Notes: generated by a model from the sequence alone, not told the origin. Shown: positions 47,285 through 57,349, counted from the stretch's first letter. The stretch is 64,000 bases of DNA from Pseudomonas sp. ok272 (GCF_900109995.1 NZ_FOCB01000014.1:16763-80762), one strand, 5' to 3'. Made by a program: numbers and translations.

Positions 47285-49846
47285 TCAGGCCTGGGCCATG
47301 GCCGGCTTGAGCGGCAGCAGCGGCGCATGGGGATCGGCTTTCACCGATTGACGCCAAGCGTCTAGCCATGGGGCACTGCTTTCGCTCCAGACCTGCTCGT
47401 GCAGGCGGGCCAGGGCCACTGGATCGCTGAGCAGTTGCAGACGCGCGTGGTTGTCCAGCCCTGCCGGGCCAACGTCCAGCGCATGACGCACACGCTCGGC
47501 ACGCAGCGCTTCGATCGGCTCGGCATGATTGTGTCGCGATGTTGCCAATGCACACGCCAGGGCGTTCTGCTGCGGGTCGACCACTGCCCGGATGAAGCCG
47601 TCGTTCAGTGCATGCCAACGGTTTTCATGGGTGTACTGGTCGGTGGCCAGCAAGGCCTGCGGCGGGTTGTACTCCTCGGGGATCAGGAACAGGCTCTCGT
47701 CGCGGGACTTGAGGCCCAGCTTCACCCGGCTGGAGATCACCGACACCGGGATCGACAACATCAGCGAACCGACGATCGGCACCAGCCACCACAAGAAGCT
47801 CGGGTTCAGCCAGATCACCAGCAGGGCCCAGAAGAAGCCCAGCAAGGTCTGTGGACCGTGGCGCTTGAGCGCTTCGCTCCAAGGCGTCGAGTCATCGTCA
47901 CGCTGCGGCGAGTTCCAGGTCGCGGCCCAGCCCAGGAACGCGGCGAGCACGAAACGGGTATGGAAGATCATCCGCACCGGCGCCAGCAGCATGGAGAACA
48001 GCATCTCCAACAGCATCGACAAGGTCACCTTGAACTTGCCGCCGAACTCTTTGGCGCCCTTGGCCCAGATCAGGATGATGCTCAGCAACTTGGGCAGGAA
48101 CAGCAGCACGATGGTGGTGGAGAACAGCGCGATGGCCTTGTCCGGGTGCCATTGTGGCCACAGCGGATAGAGCTGGCGCGGTTCCAGGAAGTACTGCGGC
48201 TCCATCAGCGTGTTGACCGCCAGCAAGGCCGTCGACAGCACCAGGAAGAAGAACCACAACGGCGCCGACAGGTAGGACATCACCCCCGTCAGGAACACCG
48301 CGCGGTGCACCGGGTGCATGCCCTTGACCAGGAACAGGCGGAAGTTCATCAGGTTACCGTGGCACCAGCGACGGTCACGCTTGAGTTCGTCGAGCAAGTT
48401 CGGCGGCAGCTCTTCATAGCTGCCCGGCAAGTCGTAGGCAATCCACACGCCCCAGCCGGCACGGCGCATCAGCGCGGCTTCGACGAAGTCGTGGGACAGG
48501 ATCGCCCCGGAGAACGCGCCTTTACCGGGTAACGGCGCCAGGGCGCAGTGGTCGATAAACGGCTTCATGCGGATGATCGCGTTGTGGCCCCAGTAGTGGG
48601 ACTCACCCAACTGCCAGAAGTGCAGGCCGGCGGTGAACAGCGGACCGTACACCCGGGTGGCGAACTGCTGCATGCGCGCATACAGGGTGTCCATGCCCGA
48701 GGCACGTGGCGCGGTCTGGATGATCCCGGCGTCCGGCGTGGCTTCCATCAAGCGCACCAGGCTGGTCAAGCACTCGCCGCTCATGACCGAGTCGGCGTCG
48801 AGCACCACCATGTACTTGTAGTCACCGCCCCAACGACGGCAGAAGTCGTCCAGGTTACCGCTTTTACGCTTCACGCGGCGGCGGCGGCGACGGTAGAAGA
48901 TCTTGCCGAAGCCCTTGGCTTCGCGGCAGACGTCCAGCCAGGCCTGTTGCTCGGCGACACAGATATCGGAGTCGTTACTGTCGCTAAGGACAAAGAAGTC
49001 GAAACGGTCCAGGTCACCGGTGGCGGCCACCGACTCGAACGTGGCGCGCAAACCGGCGAACACCCGTGGCACGTCTTCGTTGCAGATCGGCATCACCAGC
49101 GCGGTGCGAGCCTCCTTGGCAATCGGCTCGTTGCCGGCGCTTTTGCCGGAGATGCGGTACTTGTCGTGCCCGGTGAGCAACTCAAGAAAGCCCATCAGCG
49201 CGGTCCAGAAACCGGCCGAGACCCAGCAGAACAAAATCCCGAACAGGATCAGGATGCTGGTTTGCAGGGCATAAGGCAGCACCTGGGTGGCGGTTTGCAC
49301 CAGCGGCTGATGCAGGACTTCGTCCAGGTCGACGAACGACCAGCCCTGGTACGGCATGATGCCTTTCATGTACCAGCCCGCAACGATGGTCTGGCCCAGC
49401 ATCAGTACCAGCAGGATGTAGCGCCGGATCGAGCCCACCGTGCGCCAGCGCGCCGCCGGCAACACCCGTTCATCCTTCGGCGGTTTCGGTGGATTGGTGC
49501 GGCCGGTCAGCCGGCGCCAGCCACGCACCAGGATATTGGTGCGCCAGGGTTCCGGCACGACCTTGGTCCGACGAATCGGCGGGGTGGCCTTCAGGCACAC
49601 CCGGCCACTGGCATCCAGCACCAGCATCTCGGCCTCTTCCAGCTCCTCGGCTGAGTTCAAGGTCAGCCGGCGCCCGACCGATGCCTGTGCGGCGTCGCTC
49701 GGGTCATCGAAGGTCTTGGACGACAGACGTTGATGCAGTTCGCTGAAGGACGTGCAGCCCGCCAGCTCGGCGCGCTGCTCATCGGTCATCGGCATGTGCG
49801 CCAGATACTCGCGCAGAGTCTCTGGCTGTACGTGGGAATTACTCAT
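47285..49846 (-). CDS. opgH: Osmoregulated periplasmic glucan glucosyltransferase
   Basis: 853 residues. It makes the beta-glucan chain from UDP-glucose and moves it across the inner membrane. Large N-terminal cytosolic region (~1-135), several transmembrane helices, a GT2 domain with VMPICNEDVPRVFAGL, the DADSVMSGECL metal motif and the DRRWCHGN (Q/RxxRW) motif, and a C-terminal cluster of helices. It overlaps opgG by 8 bases and follows it. Ends in a terminator 4 bases away. Confidence 0.96.
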   Translation of the reverse strand: MSNSHVQPETLREYLAHMPMTDEQRAELAGCTSFSELHQRLSSKTFDDPSDAAQASVGRRLTLNSAEELEEAEMLVLDASGRVCLKATPPIRRTKVVPEPWRTNILVRGWRRLTGRTNPPKPPKDERVLPAARWRTVGSIRRYILLVLMLGQTIVAGWYMKGIMPYQGWSFVDLDEVLHQPLVQTATQVLPYALQTSILILFGILFCWVSAGFWTALMGFLELLTGHDKYRISGKSAGNEPIAKEARTALVMPICNEDVPRVFAGLRATFESVAATGDLDRFDFFVLSDSNDSDICVAEQQAWLDVCREAKGFGKIFYRRRRRRVKRKSGNLDDFCRRWGGDYKYMVVLDADSVMSGECLTSLVRLMEATPDAGIIQTAPRASGMDTLYARMQQFATRVYGPLFTAGLHFWQLGESHYWGHNAIIRMKPFIDHCALAPLPGKGAFSGAILSHDFVEAALMRRAGWGVWIAYDLPGSYEELPPNLLDELKRDRRWCHGNLMNFRLFLVKGMHPVHRAVFLTGVMSYLSAPLWFFFLVLSTALLAVNTLMEPQYFLEPRQLYPLWPQWHPDKAIALFSTTIVLLFLPKLLSIILIWAKGAKEFGGKFKVTLSMLLEMLFSMLLAPVRMIFHTRFVLAAFLGWAATWNSPQRDDDSTPWSEALKRHGPQTLLGFFWALLVIWLNPSFLWWLVPIVGSLMLSIPVSVISSRVKLGLKSRDESLFLIPEEYNPPQALLATDQYTHENRWHALNDGFIRAVVDPQQNALACALATSRHNHAEPIEALRAERVRHALDVGPAGLDNHARLQLLSDPVALARLHEQVWSESSAPWLDAWRQSVKADPHAPLLPLKPAMAQA

Positions 49847-51650
49847 CGGCGGGCAACTGGTAGCTCCAGGTCTCGGTCAGGACTTCTTCAGTCGGGGCCG
49901 ATTCCGGTGTGGCTGGGGCCGCGTCGGCAGCGACTGACTGCTTGGCGTCTTTGTTGCCCTGGTCCTTGGCATCCTTGAGCGGCTTGTCTTGAGCGGTGTT
50001 CGCTTCAGCCTGCTGGGCTTCCTTGTCTTTCTTTTCCTGTTGCTTGGCGGCGACCTTGTCGGCCTTGGCAACGGACGAGTTGGACGTCGGCAGCGTCTTG
50101 GCCAGGTCGGCCTTGACGATGTCCTTGACCAGGGCGGCACGCATCTCGGTGGACTTGCCCGGGTCCTTGATCTTCATCCGCAGGGTCAAGCGCCAGCCTT
50201 TGGTGACGGGGTTGTAGCGCACGCTGTTCTCGACCAGCTCGGCGTTGTCGCCCACGCTGACCTGGCTGCGCACGTCGGTGTTCTCTGGCAGGGCCGCCAG
50301 GGACGGGCCTTCGAAGTCCACCAGGTAAGCCACACTGCCGTCTGGTTGACGGATCAGGTTGGACTGTTTCACATCGCCGGTGGAACGCAGGGTTTGCTGC
50401 ACCCAGGCGCTGTCCGGCGCATGCAGGGAGGCTTCGTCGATGGTCCAGTGCAGGCGGTAGGCGAAGTCCAGCGGCTGGCCTGGCTCAGGCAGCTTTTCCG
50501 GGCTCCAGAACGCGACGATGTTGTCGTTGGTCTCGTCGGCGGTCGGGATCTCGACCAGGTCGACGGTGCCCTTGCCCCAGTCGCCACGCGGCTCGATCCA
50601 GGCGCTTGGACGCTTGTCATAGCGGTCGTCGAGGTCTTCGTAGTGGCTGAAGTCGCGACCCCGTTGCAACAGGCCGAACCCACGCGGGTTCTCGACGCTG
50701 AAGTTGCTCACCGCCAGGTGTTTAGGGTTGTTCAGCGGACGCCAGATCCACTCGCCATTGCCGGCATGGATCGACAGGCCACTGGAGTCGTGCAGCTCGC
50801 GACGGTAGTTGAGCACTTTCGACGGCTGGTTGGCGCCGAACAGGAACATGCTGGTCAGTGGGGCGATGCCCAGCTTGCTGACCTTCTCACGCAGGAACAC
50901 CTGGGCCTTGACGTCGACGATGGTGTCGCTGCCCGGGCGCAGGATCAACCGGTAGGCACCGGTCGCGCGCGGCGAGTCCAGCAGGGCGAAGATCACCAGG
51001 TGCTTGTCGGTCGGCTTCGGCTCTTCGATCCAGAACTCGGTGAAGCGCGGGAACTCTTCACCGGACGGCAGCGCGGTGTCGATGGCCAGGCCACGGGCGG
51101 ACAAGCCATAGGTGTGACCCTTGCCGACGACGCGGAAGTAGCTGGCGCCGAGCATGGTCATGATCTCGTCCTGCTTGTCCGCCTTGTTGATCGGGTACAA
51201 GACACGGAAACCGGCATAACCCAGTTGCTCGGTGGATTTCGGGTCGACCTTCATGTCACCGAAATCGAAACGACTTGGGTCGTATTTGATCTCTTCGACG
51301 GTGTTCGCCGTGATTTCGTTGATTTTCACCGGCGTATCGAAGTGCATGCCCTGGTGATAGAACGACAGCTTGAAGGGGGTCTTCTTCTCCGCCCACTCAG
51401 CTTTTTCGCTCAGGAAGCGAATTTTTTGATAGTCCGCGAATTTCATCTCACGGAATTCGTTCGGCAGATTGCTGCGCGGGGCCTGGTACTTTTGCCCGGC
51501 CAACTCTTTGGCCTTGGCCGCCACATCATCCAGATTGAATGCCCAAAGCTGGCCGGCGCTGAACAGGCACAGCAGTGCAGAGCCTGTCACCAGTGCGCTT
51601 CGTAACCGTTTGGCAAACAAATTTGGTGTATTACAGGGACTAACAATCAC
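49839..51650 (-). CDS. opgG: Osmoregulated periplasmic glucan biosynthesis protein OpgG
   Basis: 603 residues from a GTG start at 51650 (MIVSPCNTPNLFAKRLRSAL), with AGGG ten bases upstream; the 39-codon upstream extension has poor composition. Signal peptide cleaved near LWAFN. Periplasmic beta-sandwich protein that shapes glucan branches. E. coli OpgG is ~510 residues and P. aeruginosa ~525; here a ~65-residue Lys/Ala/Gln/Asp-rich low-complexity stretch (KADKVAAKQQEKKDKEAQQA and on) is inserted before the last strand, ETWSYQLPADE. First gene of opgGH. Confidence 0.95.
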   Translation of the reverse strand: MIVSPCNTPNLFAKRLRSALVTGSALLCLFSAGQLWAFNLDDVAAKAKELAGQKYQAPRSNLPNEFREMKFADYQKIRFLSEKAEWAEKKTPFKLSFYHQGMHFDTPVKINEITANTVEEIKYDPSRFDFGDMKVDPKSTEQLGYAGFRVLYPINKADKQDEIMTMLGASYFRVVGKGHTYGLSARGLAIDTALPSGEEFPRFTEFWIEEPKPTDKHLVIFALLDSPRATGAYRLILRPGSDTIVDVKAQVFLREKVSKLGIAPLTSMFLFGANQPSKVLNYRRELHDSSGLSIHAGNGEWIWRPLNNPKHLAVSNFSVENPRGFGLLQRGRDFSHYEDLDDRYDKRPSAWIEPRGDWGKGTVDLVEIPTADETNDNIVAFWSPEKLPEPGQPLDFAYRLHWTIDEASLHAPDSAWVQQTLRSTGDVKQSNLIRQPDGSVAYLVDFEGPSLAALPENTDVRSQVSVGDNAELVENSVRYNPVTKGWRLTLRMKIKDPGKSTEMRAALVKDIVKADLAKTLPTSNSSVAKADKVAAKQQEKKDKEAQQAEANTAQDKPLKDAKDQGNKDAKQSVAADAAPATPESAPTEEVLTETWSYQLPADE

Positions 51651-51940
51651 GAGCAACCCTCGCCGAAAACAAATCAAAAAACCAACGGCTAGACCAGGTG
51701 GTGCAAACCACTCATGCCAGGTTGGCGAGCATTGTTCCGACTCCGATGGGGCTAAATGATTCCCCAAGCGGTTACGGACAAGTCTCTACCTAAGTCAAAA
51801 ATGGGCCAACGAACGCTGATCCCCGCAGCGCGGGATTATCTAGTAGGCCGCGTGACAACGCATCAGGGGTAACAAAGTATTTATCGTGAAACACCCCTGT
51901 TTTAGGCCGAAACACCTGTGAAAAGATGTTTCAAACGCTT
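51651..51940. other. Intergenic region between opgG start and dtd end (290 bases)
   Basis: It should hold the opgGH promoter and the dtd transcript end. Seen: a short CCCCGC/GCGGGG palindrome near 51821-51834 and an imperfect AGGGGT/ACCCCT inverted repeat at ~51866-51899. No clear -35/-10 pair or terminator was found. Confidence 0.5.
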
Positions 51941-52378
51941 TCAGGTCTGTAACAGGAAGGTCACCGGGCCATCATTGACCAAATGCACCTGCATGTCCGC
52001 GCCAAATCTGCCTGATGCCACAGTGCCATGCAACTGTTGCGCTTTGACTAATAAATAGTCAAAAAGCTGTTCTGCCAGTGCCGGTGGGGCAGCGGTAGTG
52101 AAGCTCGGGCGCAAGCCATTTTTAGTGTCGGCGGCCAAGGTGAACTGCGAGACCAGCAGCAAACCACCGCCCACATCGGCCAAGGACAGGTTCATCTTGC
52201 CCTCGGCGTCACTGAACACCCGATAGTTAAGCAGCTTCTGCACAAGTTTGTCGGCGTTTGCCTGGGTATCGCCCGGTTCCACCGCCACCAGCACCAGCAA
52301 CCCCTGGTCAACTGCGCCAACGATCTGCCCCGCCACTTCGACCCGCGCGCCGCGCACGCGCTGCAGCAGGCCCTTCAT
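51941..52378 (-). CDS. dtd: D-aminoacyl-tRNA deacylase
   Basis: 145 residues. It hydrolyses D-amino acids wrongly attached to tRNA. The catalytic SQFTLAADT segment and the chirality-proofreading Gly-Pro near the C-terminus (NDGPVTFLLQT) are present. It overlaps pip by 4 bases (ATGA), so the two are coupled. Confidence 0.96.
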   Translation of the reverse strand: MKGLLQRVRGARVEVAGQIVGAVDQGLLVLVAVEPGDTQANADKLVQKLLNYRVFSDAEGKMNLSLADVGGGLLLVSQFTLAADTKNGLRPSFTTAAPPALAEQLFDYLLVKAQQLHGTVASGRFGADMQVHLVNDGPVTFLLQT

Positions 52379-53346
52379 GCTTCTTCGGGCGGCAGGTCGA
52401 GCAGGCGCCGGGCCATCTGATCGGCGGCGCGCACCAGCGCGTCGGTGATCCCCGGTTCAGAGGCGGCATGGCCCGCGTCGCGAATCACTTGCAGCTCGCT
52501 GTTGGGCCAGTTCTGGTGCAGTTCCCAGGCGTTGTCCAGTGGACAGATCACGTCGTAGCGGCCATGGACGATGACGCCCGGCAGGTGGGCAATCTTGCCC
52601 ATGTCACGAATCAACTGGTTGGGCTCAAGGAATGCGTTGTTGGTGAAGTAATGGCACTCGATCCGGGCAATCGACAGTGCGCGCTGCGGCTCGGAGAAGC
52701 GATCGACCACCAGCGGGTTCGGGCGCAGGGTGGCCGTGCGGCCTTCCCACAGCGACCAGGCCTTGGCCACGTGCATCTGGGCGATCTGGTCGTTGCCGAT
52801 CAAGCGCTTGTGGAACGCGTTGAGCAAGTCGTCGCGCTCCTCCAGCGGGATGGGGGCGATGTAGTCCTGCCAGTAGTCGGGGAACAGGCGACTGGCGCCG
52901 GCCTGGTAGAACCACTCGATTTCCTGCGGCCGGCACAGAAAGATCCCGCGCAGAATCAGGCCGTGTACACGCTCAGGATGGGTTTGCGCATAGGCCAGCG
53001 CCAGGGTCGAGCCCCAGGAACCGCCGAACAGCACCCATTTGTCGATGCCCAGGTGCTGGCGAATACGCTCAAGGTCGGCCACCAGGTCCCAGGTGGTGTT
53101 GTTCTCCAGGCTCGCGTGCGGCGTCGAGCGACCGCAGCCGCGCTGGTCGAAGGTGACAATGCGATACAGGCTCGGATCGAAGTAGCGCCGGCTCTGCGCA
53201 TCGCAACCCGCCCCGGGGCCACCGTGAATGAACACCACCGGCAAACCGTGCGGTGAACCGCTTTCATCGACATACAGGGTGTGGGTCTCATCGACGGCCA
53301 GATCATGCCGGGCGTAGGGTTTGATCTGCGGGTACAAAGTCTGCAT
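52375..53346 (-). CDS. pip: Proline iminopeptidase
   Basis: 323 residues, alpha/beta hydrolase of family S33. It removes N-terminal Pro from peptides in the cytosol. Oxyanion region HGGPGAGC, nucleophile GGSWGSTLALAYAQ, catalytic Asp in HGRYDVICPLDNA and His in RDAGHAASEPG. It is read before dtd in the same transcript. The same pair is seen in other Pseudomonas. Confidence 0.95.
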   Translation of the reverse strand: MQTLYPQIKPYARHDLAVDETHTLYVDESGSPHGLPVVFIHGGPGAGCDAQSRRYFDPSLYRIVTFDQRGCGRSTPHASLENNTTWDLVADLERIRQHLGIDKWVLFGGSWGSTLALAYAQTHPERVHGLILRGIFLCRPQEIEWFYQAGASRLFPDYWQDYIAPIPLEERDDLLNAFHKRLIGNDQIAQMHVAKAWSLWEGRTATLRPNPLVVDRFSEPQRALSIARIECHYFTNNAFLEPNQLIRDMGKIAHLPGVIVHGRYDVICPLDNAWELHQNWPNSELQVIRDAGHAASEPGITDALVRAADQMARRLLDLPPEEA

Positions 53347-53487
53347 TGCGCGCTCCGTAAGGGGTCGAGGTCATCCCTGGGGGGACTTCTTTTATTCTGC
53401 CGTTGGGCATCATAAACCCGAATGCCGCAATGAGCATGTCCTTGGAGAAAATGGGGGTTTTACAACCGATTCCGGCGGGAAGTCCCT

Positions 53488-53574
53488 GTGGGAGCGAGCC
53501 TGCTCGCGAAGAGGACGGGACAGTCAACATCATCGTGACTGAGCCAATGTCTTCGCGAGCAGGCTCGCTCCCAC
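53488..53574. repeat. REPIN between pip and hutG
   Basis: GTGGGAGCGAGCCTGCTCGC and its exact complement at the far end, 87 bases. It ends 5 bases after the hutG stop (minus strand), at the end of the hut operon. Confidence 0.9.
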
Positions 53575-53579
53575 GAGGG

Positions 53580-54383
53580 TTATGCGCTGTAGTGCTTGGC
53601 TCCCCAGGCCAACATCCCTTGCAGCAATTCCCGCAGCACCACCTGGGTGGGCTCGGCCAGGTCGGGGCGATAGCGGAACGGCTCGAACTCTTCCATGTAG
53701 TTGCACTGTGCCAACTCCAGTTGCACCCCATGGATGTTCTGGCCCGGGTTGCCGTAGTGGCGCGTGATATGGCCACCCTTGAAGCGACCGTTGAGCACAT
53801 GGCGGTAGTCGCTGTGCCGGGCGCAGACCGCTGTCAACTCGGCGGCCAACTGCCCATCACAACTGGCGCCGTTGAACGTGCCCAGGTTGAAGTCCGGCAG
53901 TTTGCCGTCGAACAGGTGTGGGATCAGCGAGCGGATCGAGTGGGCATCGAACAGCAAGGCATAGCCGAACTCGGCCTTGAGCCGTGCCAGTTCCTGCTGC
54001 AAGGTCGCGTGGTACGGCGCCCAGATGTGTTCCAGGTAGGTGGCCCGCTCCGCCGGCGTCGGCTCCAGGCCTTCGCGGAACAACGGCACGCCGTCGAACA
54101 ACGTCGCCGGGTACAGGCCGGTGGTCGCACCGGCGTACAGCGGTTTGTCGTCGGACGGACGGTTGAGGTCAATCACGAACCGTGAGTATTGCGCCGCCAG
54201 GGTGCTGGCTCCCAGTTCCTCGGCAAAGGCGTAGAGCCTTGGAATGTGCCAGTCGGTGTCCGGCAGGCTTTGGGCCTCGGGGATCAGCCCGGCCTGCACC
54301 GCCGGCGTCAGGCGCACGCCGGCGTGGGGCATGCTGATCAGCAGCGGCACACGGCCTTGTTTGAAGGTCAGGACGTTATCCAC
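53580..54383 (-). CDS. hutG: N-formylglutamate deformylase
   Basis: 267 residues from a GTG start at 54383, preceded by AGGAGAACCGCT; a further upstream ATG lies inside hutI. Last step of the five-step histidine route: N-formylglutamate to glutamate plus formate. FGH_hydrolase family with SMPHAG, RFVIDLNRPSDD, LLFDAHSIRS and HYGNPGQNIHGVQLELAQ carrying metal and catalytic residues. Last gene of the hut operon; it follows hutI by 10 bases. Confidence 0.95.
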   Translation of the reverse strand: MDNVLTFKQGRVPLLISMPHAGVRLTPAVQAGLIPEAQSLPDTDWHIPRLYAFAEELGASTLAAQYSRFVIDLNRPSDDKPLYAGATTGLYPATLFDGVPLFREGLEPTPAERATYLEHIWAPYHATLQQELARLKAEFGYALLFDAHSIRSLIPHLFDGKLPDFNLGTFNGASCDGQLAAELTAVCARHSDYRHVLNGRFKGGHITRHYGNPGQNIHGVQLELAQCNYMEEFEPFRYRPDLAEPTQVVLRELLQGMLAWGAKHYSA

Positions 54384-54393
54384 AGCGGTTCTC

Positions 54394-55599
54394 CTACAGT
54401 TCGACGTCAACGCCGTGACGCACGACGCGTTTTTCCAGGTCCCCGCCCAACCAGTAAGCCAGGTCGGCCGGACGATCGATGTGCCACGCGACGAAGTCGG
54501 CCACCTTGCCGGCCTCCAGCGAACCGTGGGTCTGTTGCATGCCCAGCGCGGTGGCGGCGTGAATGGTCGCGCCGGCCAGGGCTTCTTCCGGGGTCATGCG
54601 GAAACAGGTGCAGGCCATGTTCAGCATCAGGCGCACCGACAACGCCGGCGAGGTGCCGGGGTTGAGGTCGCTGGCGATGGCGATCTTCACTTGGTGCTTG
54701 CGCAAGAGGTCCATCGGCGGCAACTGGGTTTCGCGCAGGAAGTAGAACGCCCCCGGCAGCAGCACGGCGACAGTGCCGCTGGCGGCCATGGCAATGGCGT
54801 CTTCTTCGGTCATGAACTCCAGGTGATCGGCCGACAGCGCGTGATACTTCGCCGCCAGGCTGGCGCCATGCAGCGACGACAGTTGCTCGGCGTGCAGCTT
54901 CACCGGCAGGCCGAGCGCTTGCGCGGCAATGAACACCCGCTCCACTTGCTCAGGCGAAAACGCCAGGTACTCACAGAACGCATCCACCGCATCCACCAGC
55001 CCTTCGCTCGCCAACGCCGGCAGCATCCGCGTGCAGATGTGCTCGATGTAGGCGTCGGCGCGGCCGACGTATTCCGGGGGCAAGGCGTGGGCCGCCAGGC
55101 AGGTGCTGCGCACGCTGACCGGCAGCTCGGCACCCAGGCGGCGAATGACCCGCAGGATCTTGCGCTCGCTGGCCAGGTCCAGGCCGTAGCCGGATTTCAT
55201 CTCGACCGTGGTCACGCCATCGCGCAGCAGGCTTTTCAACCGTTTGGCGGCGCTGGCGAACAGCTCGTCCTCGCTGGCGGCGCGGGTGGCGCGCACGGTG
55301 CTGGCAATGCCGCCACCGGCTGCCGCGATCTCGGCATAGCTGACGCCTTGCAGGCGCTGCTCGAACTCGCCGCTGCGGTTACCGCCAAACACCGTGTGGG
55401 TATGGCAGTCGATCAGGCCCGGGGTGACCCAGGCGCCCTGCAGGTCGTTGACCGCCGGGTACTCGCCGGATGGCAGTGCGTGGCGCGGGCCGATCCACTC
55501 GATGTGCGCACCGGACGTCACGATGGCCGCGTCCTCGATGATCGAGTACGCGCCCTGCGCCATGGTTGCGACATGGCAGTGTTGCCAGAGGGTTTTCAT
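54394..55599 (-). CDS. hutI: Imidazolonepropionase
   Basis: 401 residues. It hydrolyses imidazolonepropionate to N-formimino-glutamate, step three of histidine breakdown. Amidohydrolase fold: metal-binding HxH in LIDCHTHTVFGG, substrate Arg/Tyr in GNRSGEFEQRLQGVSY, MKSGYGL, metal His in VKLHAEQLSS and acidic residue in IASDLNPGTS. A REPIN separates it from hutH. Confidence 0.97.
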   Translation of the reverse strand: MKTLWQHCHVATMAQGAYSIIEDAAIVTSGAHIEWIGPRHALPSGEYPAVNDLQGAWVTPGLIDCHTHTVFGGNRSGEFEQRLQGVSYAEIAAAGGGIASTVRATRAASEDELFASAAKRLKSLLRDGVTTVEMKSGYGLDLASERKILRVIRRLGAELPVSVRSTCLAAHALPPEYVGRADAYIEHICTRMLPALASEGLVDAVDAFCEYLAFSPEQVERVFIAAQALGLPVKLHAEQLSSLHGASLAAKYHALSADHLEFMTEEDAIAMAASGTVAVLLPGAFYFLRETQLPPMDLLRKHQVKIAIASDLNPGTSPALSVRLMLNMACTCFRMTPEEALAGATIHAATALGMQQTHGSLEAGKVADFVAWHIDRPADLAYWLGGDLEKRVVRHGVDVEL

Positions 55600-55629
55600 C
55601 CCTTAGTCTCCACAAATTTCAAATTCGTA

Positions 55630-55692
55630 TCGCGAGCAGGCTCGCTCCCACAGGTTCGGTGTGTTTCCTGTGGGAACGAGCCTGCTCGCGAA
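55630..55692. repeat. REPIN between hutI and hutH
   Basis: TCGCGAGCAGGCTCGCTCCC plus AC, and GTGGGAACGAGCCTGCTCGC, with only a 17-base spacer. It ends 7 bases before the hutH stop. Confidence 0.85.
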
Positions 55693-55699
55693 AAGGTCC

Positions 55700-57232
55700 T
55701 TACAGGCTCGGCAGCAACGTGGCCAGCACCAGCTCATTCAGGCAGCGCGAGGCCAGCAACTCGCTCGCGGCGTTGATGTCCGGGGCGAAGAAGCGGTCCT
55801 TCTCATAGAACGGCACGTCGGCACGCAGGATGGCGCGGGCCTTTTCCAGCTTGGTCGAGGTCTTCAGGCCGTTGCGCAGGTCCAGGCCCTGGCACGCGGC
55901 CAGCCACTCGACCGCCAGCACGCCACGGGTGTTCTCGGCCATTTCCCACAGACGCTTGCCCGCCGCCGGGGCCATCGACACATGGTCTTCCTGGTTGGCA
56001 GAGGTGGGCAGGCTGTCCACCGAATGCGGATGGGCCAGGGCCTTGTTCTCGCTGGCCAGGGCCGCCGCCGTCACCTGGGCGATCATGAAGCCGGAGTTGA
56101 CGCCGCCGTTGGCCACCAGGAACGGCGGCAGTTGCGACATGTGCTTGTCCATCATCAACGAGATGCGGCGCTCACTCAGGGAACCGATTTCCGCGATGGC
56201 CAGGGCCATGTTGTCGGCGGCCATGGCCACCGGCTCGGCGTGGAAGTTGCCGCCGGAGATCACGTCGCCTTCAGCGGCGAACACCAATGGGTTGTCGGAC
56301 ACCGCGTTGGCTTCGACGACCAGCACCTCGGCGGCCTGGCGGAGCTGGGTCAGGCAGGCGCCCATGACTTGCGGCTGGCAGCGCAGGGAGTACGGGTCCT
56401 GGACCTTGTCGCAATTCTGGTGCGAAGCGCTGACTTCACTGCGTTCGCCCAGCAGGTCGCGGTAAGCCGCCGCGGCGTCGATCTGGCCTTTCTGGCCACG
56501 GGCGGCGTGGATCCGCGCATCGAACGGCGAGCGCGAGCCCAGGACCGCTTCGACGGTCAGGGCGCCCAGGGCCAGGGCGCCGGCGAACAGGTCCTCCCCT
56601 TCGAACAGGCCACGCAGGGCGTAGGCGGTGGACACCTGGGTGCCGTTGAGCAGCGCCAGGCCTTCCTTGGCCGCCAGGGTCAGCGGGGTCAGGCCCGCGA
56701 CTTTCAGCGCTTCGGTGGCCGGCAGCCATTCGCCCTTGTAGCGGGCCTTGCCTTCGCCCAGCAGCACCAGGGACATGTGGGCCAACGGCGCCAAGTCACC
56801 CGAAGCGCCCACCGAGCCCTTCAGCGGAATGTGCGGATAAACCTCGGCGTTGATCAGGGCGATCAGCGCGTCGATCACCAGGCGCCGAATCCCGGAGAAC
56901 CCCCGGCTCAGACTGTTGACCTTGAGCACCATGACCAGGCGCACCAGGGCGTCGCTGATCGGCTCACCGACACCGGCGGCATGGGACAGCACCAGCGAGC
57001 GCTGGAGGTTTTCCAGGTCTTCGCTGGCGATGCGCGTCGAGGCCAGCAGGCCAAAACCCGTGTTGATACCGTAGGCGGTGCGGTTCTCGGCGAGGATCTG
57101 CTCCACACAAGCCACGCTGGCTTCGATCGGCGCCGTGGCGCTGGCGTCCAGGGTGACGCGCACGGGCTGTTGGTACACGGCACGCAGTTGGGCAAGGCTC
57201 AGTTGGCCTGGAATAAGGTTCAGCACAGTCAT
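55700..57232 (-). CDS. hutH: Histidine ammonia-lyase (canonical)
   Basis: 510 residues. It converts histidine to trans-urocanate and ammonia, the first step. The MIO prosthetic group forms from Ala143-Ser144-Gly145 (GSVGASGDLAPL). Other active-site residues of the family are present: Tyr54 (AYGINTGFG), His84 (LSHAAGVG), Asn196 (NGTQ), Tyr281 and Arg284 (DPYSLRC), and Glu in NQEDHVSM. It therefore looks fully active and is the likely histidase of this locus. The paralogue 117 bases upstream has lost key residues. Confidence 0.96.
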   Translation of the reverse strand: MTVLNLIPGQLSLAQLRAVYQQPVRVTLDASATAPIEASVACVEQILAENRTAYGINTGFGLLASTRIASEDLENLQRSLVLSHAAGVGEPISDALVRLVMVLKVNSLSRGFSGIRRLVIDALIALINAEVYPHIPLKGSVGASGDLAPLAHMSLVLLGEGKARYKGEWLPATEALKVAGLTPLTLAAKEGLALLNGTQVSTAYALRGLFEGEDLFAGALALGALTVEAVLGSRSPFDARIHAARGQKGQIDAAAAYRDLLGERSEVSASHQNCDKVQDPYSLRCQPQVMGACLTQLRQAAEVLVVEANAVSDNPLVFAAEGDVISGGNFHAEPVAMAADNMALAIAEIGSLSERRISLMMDKHMSQLPPFLVANGGVNSGFMIAQVTAAALASENKALAHPHSVDSLPTSANQEDHVSMAPAAGKRLWEMAENTRGVLAVEWLAACQGLDLRNGLKTSTKLEKARAILRADVPFYEKDRFFAPDINAASELLASRCLNELVLATLLPSL

Positions 57233-57349
57233 GTCATGCTCCTTTTGAGAGTTTTTTATTCACTGTCCAGACGCTCCGGAAATACCCGTTGTCCGTCGCT
57301 GCCCGCAGGGTATGCGGATGGCGCCTTGGCACGCTGGCTTGGGTCGATA

